Assembly: GCA_009760885.1 (NCBI GenBank)
Contig: CM019716.1
Span: 4,097,501 to 4,161,500, forward strand
Direction: 5' to 3'
Source of the DNA: Achatina immaculata
Taxonomy: Eukaryota > Mollusca > Gastropoda > Stylommatophora > Achatinidae
DNA length: 64,000 nucleotides
The notes under the pieces are model-generated. The model worked only from the letters and a program-made list of their open reading frames with translations. It was not told the origin of the DNA and searched no databases. A program made the translations under genes and the position numbers. Every line of letters starts with the position of its first letter. Positions within the stretch are counted from its first letter, which is position 1. Below, piece after piece: positions 35,421 to 47,229 of the stretch.

Positions 35421-36210
35421 TGTAGCGGTATATTAGAATAGGCACAGGGTGATCCAGAAAATCCGATCCTCTGGTTGTCGCTAGTTAGCAGACGATATTG
35501 GAAGCAGACGACTTGACTAGCAGACAACTTGACTAGCAGACGACATTAGAAGAATTAGGGGAAGAAATGGTTAATAGAGACATGATAGAAGTTATCAGTG
35601 TGAAACTATGTAGAACAGCTTGAAGTGATTTAGTCTGGTCAGCTTGACCAAGATATTTTTGCTAGCTGTTATTGTAGTACTGTTGATATTTATTAGGACT
35701 AGTTATTTCAAAAATTTGTGTGACTTTTGTGGAAATTCAGTGTCATGTTCATGACATTCAGTAAGGTGTACTTTTGTTATCATGTTGTTAGATTGCTGTT
35801 TGTCAGAGTGTGAATGTAGATCACCCGCTTCCCATATGGCAAACTTCTGTCTTGCCGGGGGTGGAGCGTAACTGTGATTATTGTTTAACATTCGTCACCT
35901 CATGTCACCTGTCATTAGTACTCATTAATAAAATTTGTTTTGTACTTCACATCTTGTCAAGTCACTACACGATGTTATCTGTAGTTTTGTCTCGGAAATG
36001 TCAGAGGTTTTCATACTGTGCGGCTGTGATCTAAGTTGGAGTTGTGTGCCGGGATGTGTTCGTTTCTCTGAGTATATCAAAGAAACAATTGCTTATACTA
36101 TCAGATTCAACAGTCAAATTGACCATAACTTACTCCACTTAAACTGTTAAAGCAGTAGCACACACAATCTCGGTAACTTGTCATCACTTAAAAGTCGTGA
36201 TAGTATTTCA
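35421..36210 (+). repeat. Left LTR of the gypsy element
   Basis: Begins TGTAG and ends TTTCA. It is near-identical to the right LTR over long stretches, for example GTTGTCGCTAG near 35475 and 42436. An AATAAA-type poly(A) signal (TTAATAAAATTTG) lies at 35925. Differences include short indels near 35490 and the run after 36175. A possible primer-binding site, TGGCGTGACCGG, starts 6 bases after the LTR. Confidence 0.88.
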
Positions 36211-36860
36211 GCTAGTGGCGTGACCGGTGCATTCCTTTACGGTCGACAGCATACCTCTTTGTCACGGCATTCGTCTTCTTTGGCTGCACCTTCTTCTACG
36301 GTCAGCATAATTCTTCTTTAGCTAGGGCTGAGATTAGTTCTTCTTTATTGATAGCATGATTTACTGGTGCCTTGTTCGCCCCTTTCTATTAGTGCCGACT
36401 GCAAGCGTCTGCTAGTTGCTATACACTGTTTGTTATATAGCGTCTTGTATTGTGCACTGTCGCCCTCTGTGATGGCTTTTACTTGTTATGTCAGCTAGTG
36501 CTTGTGTGTAACTATGCAGTCAGTTACTGGATGTTTAGTTGTAGGCAGTGAAGCTCATCTGAGATAGAGTAGGCTTAGCTAGAGTAGGTTCACCTTTTGT
36601 ATGCGGTTAGCTAAGAAGTTGTTAGGAATTAGTTGGCTAGAGATTCAAGTTGTTCAAAGGTTAGTCAGTTAGTGTTAACATTTTTGGCCGGTAATTCCAC
36701 ATCTGTGTTCTCAATTGTGAGATTTGAAGGAAAAAAATTTGTAGTAGGTTTAGAAATATGATGTGTTCATTCAGGGGTTTGTATAGTTGTCAACACGCCG
36801 ATGAAGACCATTCCCACCAGAAGTTTGGGGCACCTCTAGCTCCCTGGCTCCGCGCAGTTG

Positions 36861-37378
36861 ATCCAGAACCTGTATGTTGTGAGAACCATACCTGTACCTA
36901 CAGACCGGACTTGTGAGATTCAACTTCAACCTGTACACTGTGAAGAACCATACCTGTCCCTGCAGGCCAGACATGTGAGACTGATCTTCAACCCGTACGT
37001 CGTGAGAACCATACCTGTACCTGCAGACCGGACTTATGAGACTGATTTCAACCTGTATGCTGTGAGAACCATACCTGTACCTGCAGACCGGACTTGTGAG
37101 AGACTGATCTTCAACTCGTATGTCGTGAGAACCATACCTGTACCTGCAGACCGGACTTGTGAGACTGATTTCAACCTGTATGCTGTGAGAACCATACCTG
37201 TACCTGCAGACCGGACTTGTGAGATTCAACTTCAACCTGTACACTGTGAAGAACCATATCTGTACCTGCAGACCGGATTTGTGAGACTGATCTTCAGCCT
37301 GTATGCTATGAGAACCATACCTGTACCTGCAGATCGGATTTGTGAGACTGATCTTCAGCCTGTATGCTGTGAGAACCA
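36861..37378. repeat. Tandem repeat in the gypsy leader, about 9 copies
   Basis: Units of about 55-62 bp contain GTGAGAACCATACCTGTACC, TGCAGACCGGACTTGTGAGA and a variable TTCAACCTGTA part. Both strands are open across the array (36771-37385 minus, 36858-37463 plus), but neither frame resembles a known protein. Confidence 0.9.
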
Positions 37379-38100
37379 GAGGCACTTGTTACATCATATA
37401 TCATCACTCTCATCGCAGACTAGGAGAGCTAGCATTATAAACTTTCTATCCCGTTTGATCTAAATTTCAGTTGCAGTACACCCAAGTTATTATTGACATT
37501 TTTGCCATGGAAGATTCAAGTTGGAAACATTATTTTATTTTTGAATAGAACAGTTGGTGTCATCAGCCAGATGTTCTCCTTATTCATGGATTATACAACA
37601 GTGCCAGTTTATGTTTGGGCACTGAAAATTGAGGGACACTGTTACTTCATCTGTGTGATTTAAGTTCGTCAGTTTATTATATAAGAGTGAACATTTTATT
37701 TTTGAGAACTGACAGTCGCTGGATGTCCTCCTTGCCAGAAATTGGATTATAGACAATTAGATTAGTGCTATTCTGTGTGGATATTTGGAATATTGTACTT
37801 CAAGCTTGCAGATTTTATGGTTTTTTTCTTGCAGGAATAGTTTAATTTCTAGTAATGTTAGTTCACATATATTTCATTGCCGTTGGTATTACATTGAATT
37901 GTAATTTACACTGAGATTACGTTGCATTGTATTTTTTATACTGAGATTGGACTGTAGTGTTGCTTATATCAAGTTATTTCTGGAATAGTACAAACTAGTG
38001 GTTGCTCTGGGTGAAGACGCACTATGGTTTCAGTTCCTTCACGTCCGATTCGCTGGGGCTACTACAAAACTCCTTGTTTCAAGTCAACAATGACTTGAAA

Positions 38101-38877
38101 TTCGGACAGGTCATGTCAGCTGTTGAAAGATACGGCGGTGACCCAGAAACGCCTAAGCAGTGGCTATAGGAGCTTAATAACTTCATGGAGGTCAAAGAAG
38201 AACCTGGTGTACCTGCGCACCACAGGTTCAATTGAAGAGTTTATTAAGCAGCACCTCCATCTTCCGGAGTCCTTGGGGAGGGGGGGGGGAGTTTGTGTCT
38301 GTACTTTTGGCACGGTCTGGTGTGTTACAGACCCCCCAGGAGACCTGGCATATATTGGCCTTCATTCGTCAGACTCTGGGAGAGTCAGTGCCAGCATTGG
38401 CTGACCAAATCAGCGAGGCAGCCAAAGTTGCCTACTCTGCAGGGGAACTGATATCTCCGCTGGCCCAGAGGCAACCTTCATAGGCGCATTGCTTCCAAGA
38501 ATTTTAAAGTTATTACGAGACAAGCCCGATACATTTGTAGAAGCTATTGATCTAGCTTTAGAAGAAAGTATGCTTACTAAGTCGATGAACCTTAGCTGTG
38601 GTTCCCAGCAGATCCTGTTTACAGGTTCTCAGCTGCAGTGAATGAGAGGCCAAGACCCAGTTCTCGGAGATTGCAGCTGGTTGCTCAACAGGAGAGATCG
38701 ACAGCTTCTGCACCTCCCAGAGAAAAGAGTAGGGTTGACCAACAGAGGTCCAATACAAGACCCAGGAGATCTGTACGCACAAAACCACTTGACAGCAAGT
38801 TGTGTTATAATTGTGGTAAATATGGCCACATTGCTGGAGACTGTAGGCAGAGGCCTAGAAATACTCAGTCACACTGA
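38101..38877 (+). pseudogene. gypsy gag remnant with CCHC zinc knuckle
   Basis: Frames at 38232-38483 and 38638-38877 are parts of one gag region broken by frameshifts, one next to a G run at 38280-38290. The C-terminal part has CYNCGKYGHIAGDC at 38808-38849, the C-X2-C-X4-H-X4-C nucleic-acid-binding knuckle, followed by a basic RQRPRN. Confidence 0.85.
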
Positions 38878-38897
38878 AACTAGCACGTCAGCGCACT

Positions 38898-39446
38898 GTG
38901 AGCTCCGGTGCGTCCGACAGACTTTATGCGCCATCTAGGTCTGCCAAACAATCCATTTCGTTTTCGCATGCTTCACCACTACTCTCGGTGGCTGCGAATT
39001 CCCCTATTCCTACTTCTATCCCTGTTTCTATTGACTCTTGTAGAGTTAGGGCGTTATTAGACACAGGAGCTAGTGTCTGTCTTATCAAGGATTCTGTTTA
39101 CAGATCCTTACCAACTGCTCCTAAACTCTTTCCTGCTAGAATTACTCTGCAGACTGTTACTGCAGCTTTAGTGAGAGTAATTGGCAGAGTTTACTTACCT
39201 ATTTCTGTTGCTGGTGTTACTGTTTCTCATTGCTTCTATGTGGTTCGTAACATGAACCGTTCTGCTATTATTGGGCGTGATTTTCTGTCTCGTTCTGGTG
39301 CTGCCATAGATTACAAGTCTAACACATTTAACATACACAACAAGAACATTCCATTAGAGCTAGGCGCTCACATTGCCTCTATTTTTCGTGTCCAGCGTTC
39401 TACTCTTCTTTTTTCTTCCACGTTCTGTCAAACTTATTCCTGTTAA
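38898..39446 (+). pseudogene. gypsy aspartic protease region
   Basis: The 182-residue frame contains RALLDTGASVCLI, the retropepsin DTGA active site, and downstream AIIGRDFLSRSG in the position of the conserved Ile/Leu-Gly-Arg-Asp motif. It ends just before a run of 16 C at 39471-39486, after which the reading frame changes. Confidence 0.85.
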
Positions 39447-39688
39447 ACTGAAGGCCCAACGATATTCTCTCCCCCCCCCCCCCCCCGGAAGTTCTTATAT
39501 GGTTCAGGGTATTTAGACACGTTTTTTACTGTCACAACTGGAGTTATAGCTGGTGGACTCAGTTTTTGAGCTTCACACTCGTAGCTCACCCGTTATGACA
39601 GTCATCAATCATTCTGCTAAACACATAAAGCTGAAACGCGGATGCGTTTTAGGCAATTTGACTACACTCATAGAGTCAGTGGACTCTG

Positions 39689-41044
39689 TTGAGAAAGATT
39701 CTGGTACTACAGAGTCAACAACTGAAAGGTCATTCTGAGGTTATCGTTCGACAGATTCACTGCCCAGATGTGCACAAGGACATTATTTCCAGTTTGTTGG
39801 CACATAATATGGATGTCTTTGTCTTGACTGATTCCGAGATTTCTCACACCTCAACAGTTCAGATGGAGATCGATACAGGCGATCATCCGCCAATCTCCTG
39901 GAAACCCTATCGTACTCCTTTGGAGAGTAGAGAGGTAATCGAGAAGGCTGTAGAGAATATTTTATGGAATCATTTCCTACACGATCTCAGAGTGGTCGTC
40001 ACCTGTTGTCTTGGTGATTAAGAAAGATGGTATGCATCTTTTCTGTGGCGACTACCGCGCACTTAGTGCTGTAACCAAATCAGTGTCGTATCCATTGCCT
40101 CGCTCTGAGGATGTTCTGAGCACGATTGGTAAAGCCAAGTTTTCAGCATTTTGGATGTTGGATGTGACTTTTAGGGTATTTCTTTGTCCGACGATGCAAA
40201 GTCAGGTTTCAGTTGCCGTCTTGGCTGTTTCCAGTGGAATTTTGTTGTATTTGGTTTAAAAGGGGCACCATCTACCTTGGTCGCACTCATGGACAAAGTA
40301 TTAAAAGGCTTAGGAAAGTTCGCACAAGTCTATATCGATAACATACTGGTGTTCACTGATGGAACGATCGAAGGTCATATTCGCGATCTTCAGACGGTTT
40401 TCAACCGGGTGCACGAACGCAAGGTCATTCTCAAAGTATCGAAATGCCACTTTGCGGCCTCTGAGACAAAGTATCTCGGATATATGATCAGTCAGTCGGG
40501 CATATCTCCTGATCCTGAGAAGGTCAGAGCCATTGCCGAAATACCGGGTCCTCTGAATGTGATGGAGGTGCGCTCTTTTCTGGGGACGTGTATTTATTAT
40601 AGATGTTTCATTCCCAATTTGTCGGAGATTGTGGCTTCGATTGTGTACCTCATCAAAAAGGGTCATAGATTCAAATGGTCTACAGACTGTCCAAAGGCGT
40701 TTGAGTTTCTGAAAGACCGCCTTGCGAAGATACCGCTTCTCTCGCATCCTGATGTGCAGAAACCATTTACCATGTGTACAGATGCCTCCAGTGTTGGGGT
40801 TGGAGCCTGTTTGGTGCAAACGGCTTCCAATTCTGATGGGCTCTCTGTTGAAGAGCCAATTTATTTTCTTTGGCAGAAACTGTCGCTCTCTCAGATTAAG
40901 TGCTCCACTTTCGAGAGAGAAGCGTATGCTGTCAATTACGTCAGGCAGAAGTTGAATTATTTTCTGGCGAATAGATACTTCGTAGTGAAGTCTGGCCATA
41001 GATCCTTGGTGGATACTCAGTCGGCAGGAGATGTCAGACGTTAA
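39689..41044 (+). pseudogene. gypsy reverse transcriptase and RNase H region
   Basis: Three overlapping frames make up the domain. It runs from IDTGDHPPISWKPYRTP (RT entry) through VIKKDGMHLFCGDYRALSAV to FGLKGAPSTLVALMDKVLKG. It continues with YIDNILVFT, VILKVSKCHFA and KYLGYMISQSGISPDPEKVR. RNase H follows with PFTMCTDASSVGVGACL and STFEREAYAV. The catalytic YxDD box reads YIDN, with the second Asp replaced, and frame changes lie near 40015 and 40200. RNase H keeps its first Asp (TDASS) and Glu (FERE). Confidence 0.9.
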
Positions 41045-42086
41045 GTTGCAGAGGTGGTTTACTAACCTCCGCACCATGGACTTCAAAATCATGTTTCATC
41101 CGGGTGTGAGGACTCAAGCATTAGCTCTTTTCGATGGTACCACCTGTTTCAGTACCAGCACACGTTGTTTACAGAGACGCACCTCAGCCACAGGGGACTG
41201 AGACGTGTGACATCAGGTCAGTGAGCGTCGTTGAGGCCTATTCACAGACAGGGCCCCCTCTTTTAGCAGACTGTTCAATTCAGACTGACCTGCCATGTCC
41301 CTGTCAGTTGAAGCAGAAAGTAGATACGGCAACAAACACCTCGTGTTCCATAGTACACGATGTCGCCATTAACGTTTTGCTTCATACTGGGTCTTTCCAG
41401 CGACAGTATATTCCAGATTGTTTTAGATCCAAGTCGCCGCGTCTCACTAGAGGGAGATACTCCCTTCCACCGCCTCCTCGTTCTGTCCCAAGGGTCCCGC
41501 CGTGGTTCCCGAAGGAAATCCAGCGGAGAGTGGATGCTGGGGTTCAACCTTCAGACCACAATAGTGAGGTGGATGCTTCTGCATCGGCAGTTCCCATGTC
41601 GGTGGATGATTCCCGACCCCGACGCAAGCGGAATCAGAGGAAGCGAGAAGAGGTCTGTCATCAGACTCTGAGGAACACTGTCCTCACAGTGAAGGTTATT
41701 TTCCTGTCGAGACTTGAATAGTGCCGATTACGATTCAGAGATTGATCAGTTGTACATCTCTGACCGTAAGCTAGTTGTGGCAATAGCATAGATATCCGAG
41801 GGTGTGAACTTTTACCACTTTACAATGAAAGTAAGGGCACTCATGGAGAAGTTCCCTTCCCTCGAGTTGAACGAGAGGAAGCAGTATATTAATCGTGTGG
41901 TGGTCAATATTATAGACTCTATTGTTCCTCCTTCTGTCTAGTTGGAAATGATTCAGTACATTTTCAGAAGCATGTTAAGACATTAGTTGGATAGTGTTCT
42001 TCGTAAAGAGTACATCCTTTTCTCCTGTCCCATATCTCAGACTAAAAACTAGGTGTGAAGTAAAGAGCTCAGAATTATTGTTGTAA

Positions 42087-42130
<44 letters not shown>

Positions 42131-42382
42131 AGCACCACAGAGTGTTTTACATACCATATTGCACAATTTTTGTGGTTGCATATATCTCTTTTTGTGAGTA
42201 TGTTTTGTTGGTCACATTTGGTGTGAAATTATTGAAACTTTTGAGAGAAGATATTGTATGAGAGAATGTGAGAGAAGACAGAAAGAAGATATATATATAT
42301 ATATATATATAATATTTGTTAGAGATTTGACAGGTAAATCTCTACCTTGGGGAAGGGGGGGGGGCGGGGATAAATGTATAAA
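41045..42382 (+). other. gypsy 3' internal region, function unclear
   Basis: A Pro/Arg-rich frame at 41134-41721 (RYSLPPPPRSVPRVPPWFPK, RPRRKRNQRKRE) follows RNase H directly. I recognise no integrase signature in it. A (TA)n microsatellite lies at 42091-42126 and another at 42290-42310; the purine-rich tract follows. The frame may be a former chromodomain-like or post-integrase tail, but that is a guess. Confidence 0.55.
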
Positions 42383-43158
42383 TGTAGTATAATAGAATAG
42401 GCGCAGAGTGATCGGGAAAATCCGATCCTCTGGTTGTCGCTAGAAGGACACTATAACTAGTAGACGTTACTGGAAGCAGACGACTTGACTAGCAGACGAC
42501 TTGACTAGCAGATGACATTAGGAGAATTTGCGGAAGAAACGGTTAGTAGAGACATGATAGAAGTTATCAATGTGAAACTATGTAGAAGAGTTTGAAGTGA
42601 TTTAGTCTGGTCAGCTTGACCAAGATATTTTTGCTAGCTGTTATTGTAGTACTGTTGATATTTATTAGGACTAGTTATTTCAAAAATTTGTGTGACTTTT
42701 GTGGAAATTCAGTGTCATGTTCATGACATTCAGTAAGGTGTACTTTTGTTATCATGTTGTTAGATTGCTGTTTGTCAGGGTGTGAATGTAGATCACCCAC
42801 TTCCCATATGGCAAGCTTCTGTCTTGCCGGGGGTGGAGCCTAACTGTACTTATTGTTTAACATTCTTCACCTCATGTCACTTGTCATTAGTACTCATTAA
42901 TAAAATTTGTTTTGTACTTCACATCTTGTCAAGTCACTACACGATGTTATCTGTAGTTTTGTCTCGGAAATGTCAGAGGTTTTCATACTGTGCTGTTGTC
43001 ATCTAAGCTGGAGTTGTGTGCATATCAAAGAAACGATTGCTTATACTATCATATTCAAAAGTCAAATTTACTAAAACTTACTCCACTTAAACTGTTAAAA
43101 CAGTAGCACACACAGTCTCGGAAACTTTTCATCAATGAAAAATGGGGATACTATTTCA
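42383..43158 (+). repeat. Right LTR of the gypsy element
   Basis: Begins TGTAGTATAATAG and ends CTATTTCA. It matches the left LTR with scattered substitutions, indels near 42440-42460, and a deletion of about 30 bp near 43018 where the left copy has CCGGGATGTGTTCGTTTCTC. Confidence 0.88.
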
Positions 43159-43330
43159 TAATGTTCTAATATTTCGTGTAGCAAGTTCGAACTTGTTTTG
43201 TTAGCAGTAATTTGATGGCTATCTGGCAGCACCTGGAGCACATGAAATTCTCTACTGGACGAGGCAACTTTATCTGAACACCCATTGCCGTCGCTCGTTT
43301 CAATTTGATTTCTCTGTATCTGCATGATTG
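43159..43330 (-). mobile_element. LINE-D relic, 5' portion beyond the gypsy insertion
   Basis: The minus strand carries SREFHVLQVLPDSHQI, which resembles the GRDYHVRQVIPDHHPT segment just before the endonuclease of LINE-G (near 56070). This is the 5' part of the LINE-D copy split by the gypsy element. Confidence 0.65.
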
Positions 43331-45129
43331 TTCTTTGGTATTTATGACGGGAGTTTACTGTAGACTTCCGAAGGGTGTGTAGGTGTCTCTAGTAGTCTTT
43401 GCACTTTGTTCTACACACAAGACAGCAGGCGCGCTGAGTAAAATATTTGCCTGAGAAATGTTTAGGTACAGTTCTACATATCTGTCGCCAGCTGATCCGC
43501 ACCGGCCTGTTTGTGCAAACCCTTATTTGCAGGTATCTTCCAAATCAGGATAACCTTTGCCTGTAACACACCGGATTGGACGTGGTCATCTCGTCAAGCG
43601 TTTTTTTTTCCGTAACATTTGCCAGTCACTTTCAAGTAAGGATAAATCGTGTAAGATTATTACAGCACCTTCAAACCGTAAATAGATATATTCAATGGTG
43701 AACAGTAATGTTAATATACCATTGTTAAAATAATTCAAATTCCCTGATCAAGTATAGTGCGTTTTAAAAAAAAATAAAATCCATGGCAAATTTGTTAAGT
43801 CAGTGAATAGTTTTATGCTGAAAATTTGTATCACGAGAGATGTAGTAGCTTGTAACATTCACCATGAAATAAATCAGAGCATGCCCAACCTGCTAGGTGA
43901 AAGAAGTAAAACTTCAATCAACAGTTTCCTTTATCATATCAAGCTGCTAGGGTTCGGTAACTGCAACAATGGTATCTTTTTTAAAAAAAGGTGAAGAACT
44001 GGAACTGTAATGAAGATTATATAATACTGTAAATGATTAAACTCATCCTATGAAAGGGTCTTCTATCGCTAGCTAGGCTACATGAGAAAAGGAAACTTAT
44101 AACTGGAAAGCTGATTATCTTTGACTTAATTTCAAGTTGTGTACGTGATACATGTTACGGATTAGTCCTTCCCTATTTACATTATGTCGATTCAGCCGTC
44201 TGCCAGCCACCATTTGTTTTCCTAACTATTTAGCTCCTTGCGTCACTGTGTCCCCTTTTCCCCTGCTAGTGTGTTCTTATGGGGAGTGATCGTGTCGTCA
44301 ATCTGTCTTTGTCTGTGCTGGTAGTTAGTGCTAATACCACGGGGATTCCTTTCCCACGATTCTAAACTTTCTTTTGACTAAGATTACTAATAATGCTACC
44401 TAAATTTTACGACAGCTATCCCGATCAACAAGAATAATAATAAGAATAACTTAATTACAATGGACTGTCTTACAATAAAGTAGCGATTTGTTTGAACTGT
44501 ATCATAGTCATGAGTGATCCAGTCCACGCAGGTTAGCTATGAGTTCGGATATACCATTCTGGTATAATGTTAGCTGCATGTTTTACTTAGGAAGTTCAGT
44601 AAGAAAAAACATCATGTAGCATTCAGTTATAATTGTACAGTATATAGGATTTTTTAACATACAGAAAATTAGGTAAGTCATTTTAGAATCTAAAAGTTGG
44701 GTAAAACAAGGTTATGTCCCGTAGATTTGTTACTAATTGTTTACGTTTCAGTCCTTCTTAATTTAATGCTTGTATATCATTGGCTTGGACATGGAGCTCT
44801 TGGAAGTAGAGACTGATCAGATAACAAAGAGAGGAAAGTTAGGCTTTGGGTCAGTGAGTCTTAGACTGTGTTTGTTAGAGTAAGACGTAGTTTTGTAGGG
44901 TAGGAACTTAGTCTGTGTCTTAGTTGTTGGCAGTGGTTTTTGTAGTATAGAATAGTGAATCTAGTATGTGGTAGGATTCTGTTGGCGTCGAAGTCTTCTT
45001 GACGTTAGTAGACGCCTGGAATCTTATATGCTGTTTTGCTGGAGTAACGTCATCTCGTATTATTTAGAACTGTCACTGCCAATGTTTTCCATTCATCGTC
45101 GTGGCCATTATGTCACCACTTGCACCAAA
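43331..45129. other. End of unit B and unassigned junction sequence
   Basis: Positions 43331-44650 align with 20900-22080. The remainder, 44650-45129, has no partner in the window and no recognised gene. AATAAAGCC near 45128 may be a poly(A) signal of unknown origin. Confidence 0.5.
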
Positions 45130-46135
45130 TAAAGCCATTGTAATCTACATCGCTCCTACCTGCGTTGCCTCTGAGTGTTTGTCAGAATCTGAGAAAGTTG
45201 GTCTGTAAGCGTATAGTAAGCAGACACCAAATAGACACCAGCAGACACAACCAGACTCTAAGCAGGCACTAAAGCCGACAATGAAGCAACGACGAAAGTG
45301 ATGGACCGTCGAGGTTTGAAAGAGTGAAATCCTTGTCTCTTCTGGCCATGTCTCACGCCTTAGATCTGCATGGATTGGGCACTCTTGAAGGATATATTCT
45401 GGAATCTGGACTCCACTGCCACATGGACACTTGTCTGTATGAGACATTTTAAGTAGATGTAAGTGGCTTAGTAGTCTACAGTGGTCTGTCCTTAGGCAGA
45501 AGAGGATGGTTTGGTGATGTCTTTGTAGTTGATGTATTGGATCTAGTTCTTTGGTGCATTTCAGTTGCTTTTTCCATTCAAATCTGCACCGGTTACGGCT
45601 TATAGTTTTCGCCTCTTGGTGGTTTACTGGATGATTTGTTTGACCTTAATTGCTGGCAGCTTTGGATAGGCTGTCAGCTATTTTATCGCCAGCTATTCCA
45701 CAGTGGGATGGTACCACGTGGTGTTAGGTCACTGTTGTTGACAGTGTAAGGAGCTTCAGTTCTGTTGTGATTTCCTTTATGTGTGCCTGTGGCTTCTTTG
45801 TTGTTTTTATAGATTCCAAAAGTGCTCTGTAATCTGTGAAGAAAGCTATTTTGTATGGTGGGTGCTGGTTTTCTGTTTTAAGTGCTCTTAGGGCTTCAAG
45901 GAGGGCTGTTGTTTCTGCCTTGTTGTTGGAGAAATCTTTCCCGTCGTGAAGGCCTTTTTGGTTTGTCTCCCATCTGTGTATCTTATGTAAACGCCCTCAT
46001 CTCCATTATTTTACTGTTTTTTTTTCTGCAGACCCATCTATGTATATGTGTCCATTCTGCTGGGTTGTATTTGCTGTCAATCAGCTCCTGGGTCAGTATC
46101 TTCATCTGAAATGTTGTTAGGTAGTCTTTTTGTGT
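45130..46135 (-). mobile_element. LINE-R 3' fragment, antisense
   Basis: The minus strand encodes the C-terminal region of LINE-R: part of the RNase H domain (near 45700-46060) and then LLKMSHTDKCPCGSGVQIPE and YILQECPIHADLRRETW at 45340-45460. These match RLKMSHTDVCPRGSGVQTPE in the plus-strand LINE-R at 51418-51477. It is 5'-truncated, broken by frameshifts, and inserted just downstream of the remnant 3' flank of gene C. Confidence 0.85.
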
Positions 46136-46456
46136 ATGCCTGATACTCGAAACATCCTAATTTTTCTTAGTCTTTAGATGAAAAATACCGCTTTGATTTT
46201 ACTGTTCCTCATTGTTGCCTGGATAATAGGCAAACATCACGCGGCAACCAAAGCTACCAAAGACGGAGGGTGTTGGCTGCGGCGCAGTATACACACGCAG
46301 TTCCGAGGTTAAGAATGCTCTTGATACAACCCGATCTCTCTACCTGGCTTCGTCCTGGCCCTTCTCCAGCGGAAAGAAAAAGAAAAGAATTCCACGCCTC
46401 AAAACAACCAAGAGAACAACCCCCTTCCCCCACGACGGCCTGAAAGGATCAGAAAA

Positions 46457-47229
46457 GCAGGCCAGAGCCAGCAAACTCAACATTCCAGCACTCACAGTGG
46501 CAGGCCAGAGCCAGCAAACTCAACATTCCAGCACTCACAGTGGCAGGCCAGAGCCAGCAAACTCAACATTCCAGCACTCACAGTGGCAGGCCAGAGCCAG
46601 CAAACTCAACATTCCAGCACTCACAGTGGCAGGCCAGAGCCAGCAAACTCAACATTCCAGCACTCACAGTGGCAGGCCAGAGCCAGCAAACTCAACAGTC
46701 AAGCACTCACAGTGGCAGGCCAGAGCCAGCAAACTCAATATTCCAGTACTCACAGTGGCAGGCCAGAGCCAGCAAACTCAATATTCCAGTACTCACAGTG
46801 GCAGGCCAGAGCCAGCAAACTCAATATTCCAGTACTCACAGTGGCAGGCCAGAGCCAGCAAACTCAACAGTCAAGTACTCACAGTGCAGGCCAGAGCAAG
46901 CAAACTCAACAGTCAAGTACTCACAGTGGCAGGCCAGAGCCAGCAAACTCAACAGTCAAGTACTCACAGTGGCAGGCCAGAGCCAGCAAACTCAACATTC
47001 CAGCACTCACAGTGGCAGGCCAGAGCCAGCAAACTCAACAGTCAAGTACTCACAGTGGCAGGCCAGAGCCAGCAAACTCAACAGTCAAGTACTCACAGTG
47101 GCAGGCCAGAGCCAGCAAACTCAACAGTCAAGTACTCACAGTGGCAGGCCAGAGCCAGCAAACTCAACAGTCAAGTACTCACAGTGGCAGGCCAGAGCCA
47201 GCAAACTCAACAGTCCAGTACTCACAGTG
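46457..47229 (+). repeat. 43-bp array, 18 copies, open in all three frames
   Basis: The unit is GCAGGCCAGAGCCAGCAAAC plus TCAACATTCCAGCACTCACA plus GTG. There are 18 copies, with one 1-bp loss near 46886. Variants at ATTCCAGCACT, AGTCAAGTACT and ATTCCAGTACT group regionally. 43 is not a multiple of three and the unit has no stop in any plus-strand frame, so all three frames run through it for hundreds of residues (46497-47441, 46540-47802, 46583-47302). The array ends just before the endonuclease begins. Confidence 0.95.

Larger units (their letters stand above)
35421..43158 (+). mobile_element. Ty3/gypsy LTR retrotransposon, degenerate, integrase not found
   Basis: Two LTRs (35421-36210, 42383-43158) flank an internal region with a leader repeat array, gag with a CCHC knuckle, protease, RT and RNase H in gypsy order. 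A purine-rich tract (about 42350-42371) precedes the right LTR. TAACG before and TAATG after the element are a near-match 5-bp target duplication. The element is inserted in LINE-D. After RNase H (ending about 41044) the sequence passes to a Pro-rich frame (41134-41721) without a recognisable integrase zinc finger or D,D-35-E core. Frameshifts occur in gag and pol. Confidence 0.92.
22300..44650. repeat. Duplicon unit B
   Basis: This second unit contains intact receptor gene B. Its left part 22300-24130 is the counterpart of 3620-4950 and 8735-9600 in unit A, without that unit's composite insertion. It carries private insertions: about 26160-26950, LINE-G 28916-29289, LINE-S 29867-30190, LINE-T 30540-31025, Tc1-like 31390-32786 and gypsy 35421-43158. 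The unit ends near 44650, just before the material flanking unit C. Confidence 0.7.

Noticed and set aside
36771..37463. Two overlapping frames of about 200 codons on opposite strands
   Set aside because: Both are generated by the gypsy leader repeat; no start context or family resemblance supports either as a gene.
38558..38829. Minus-strand frames across the gag zinc-knuckle region
   Set aside because: They are the complement of gag, whose plus-strand CCHC motif is clear.
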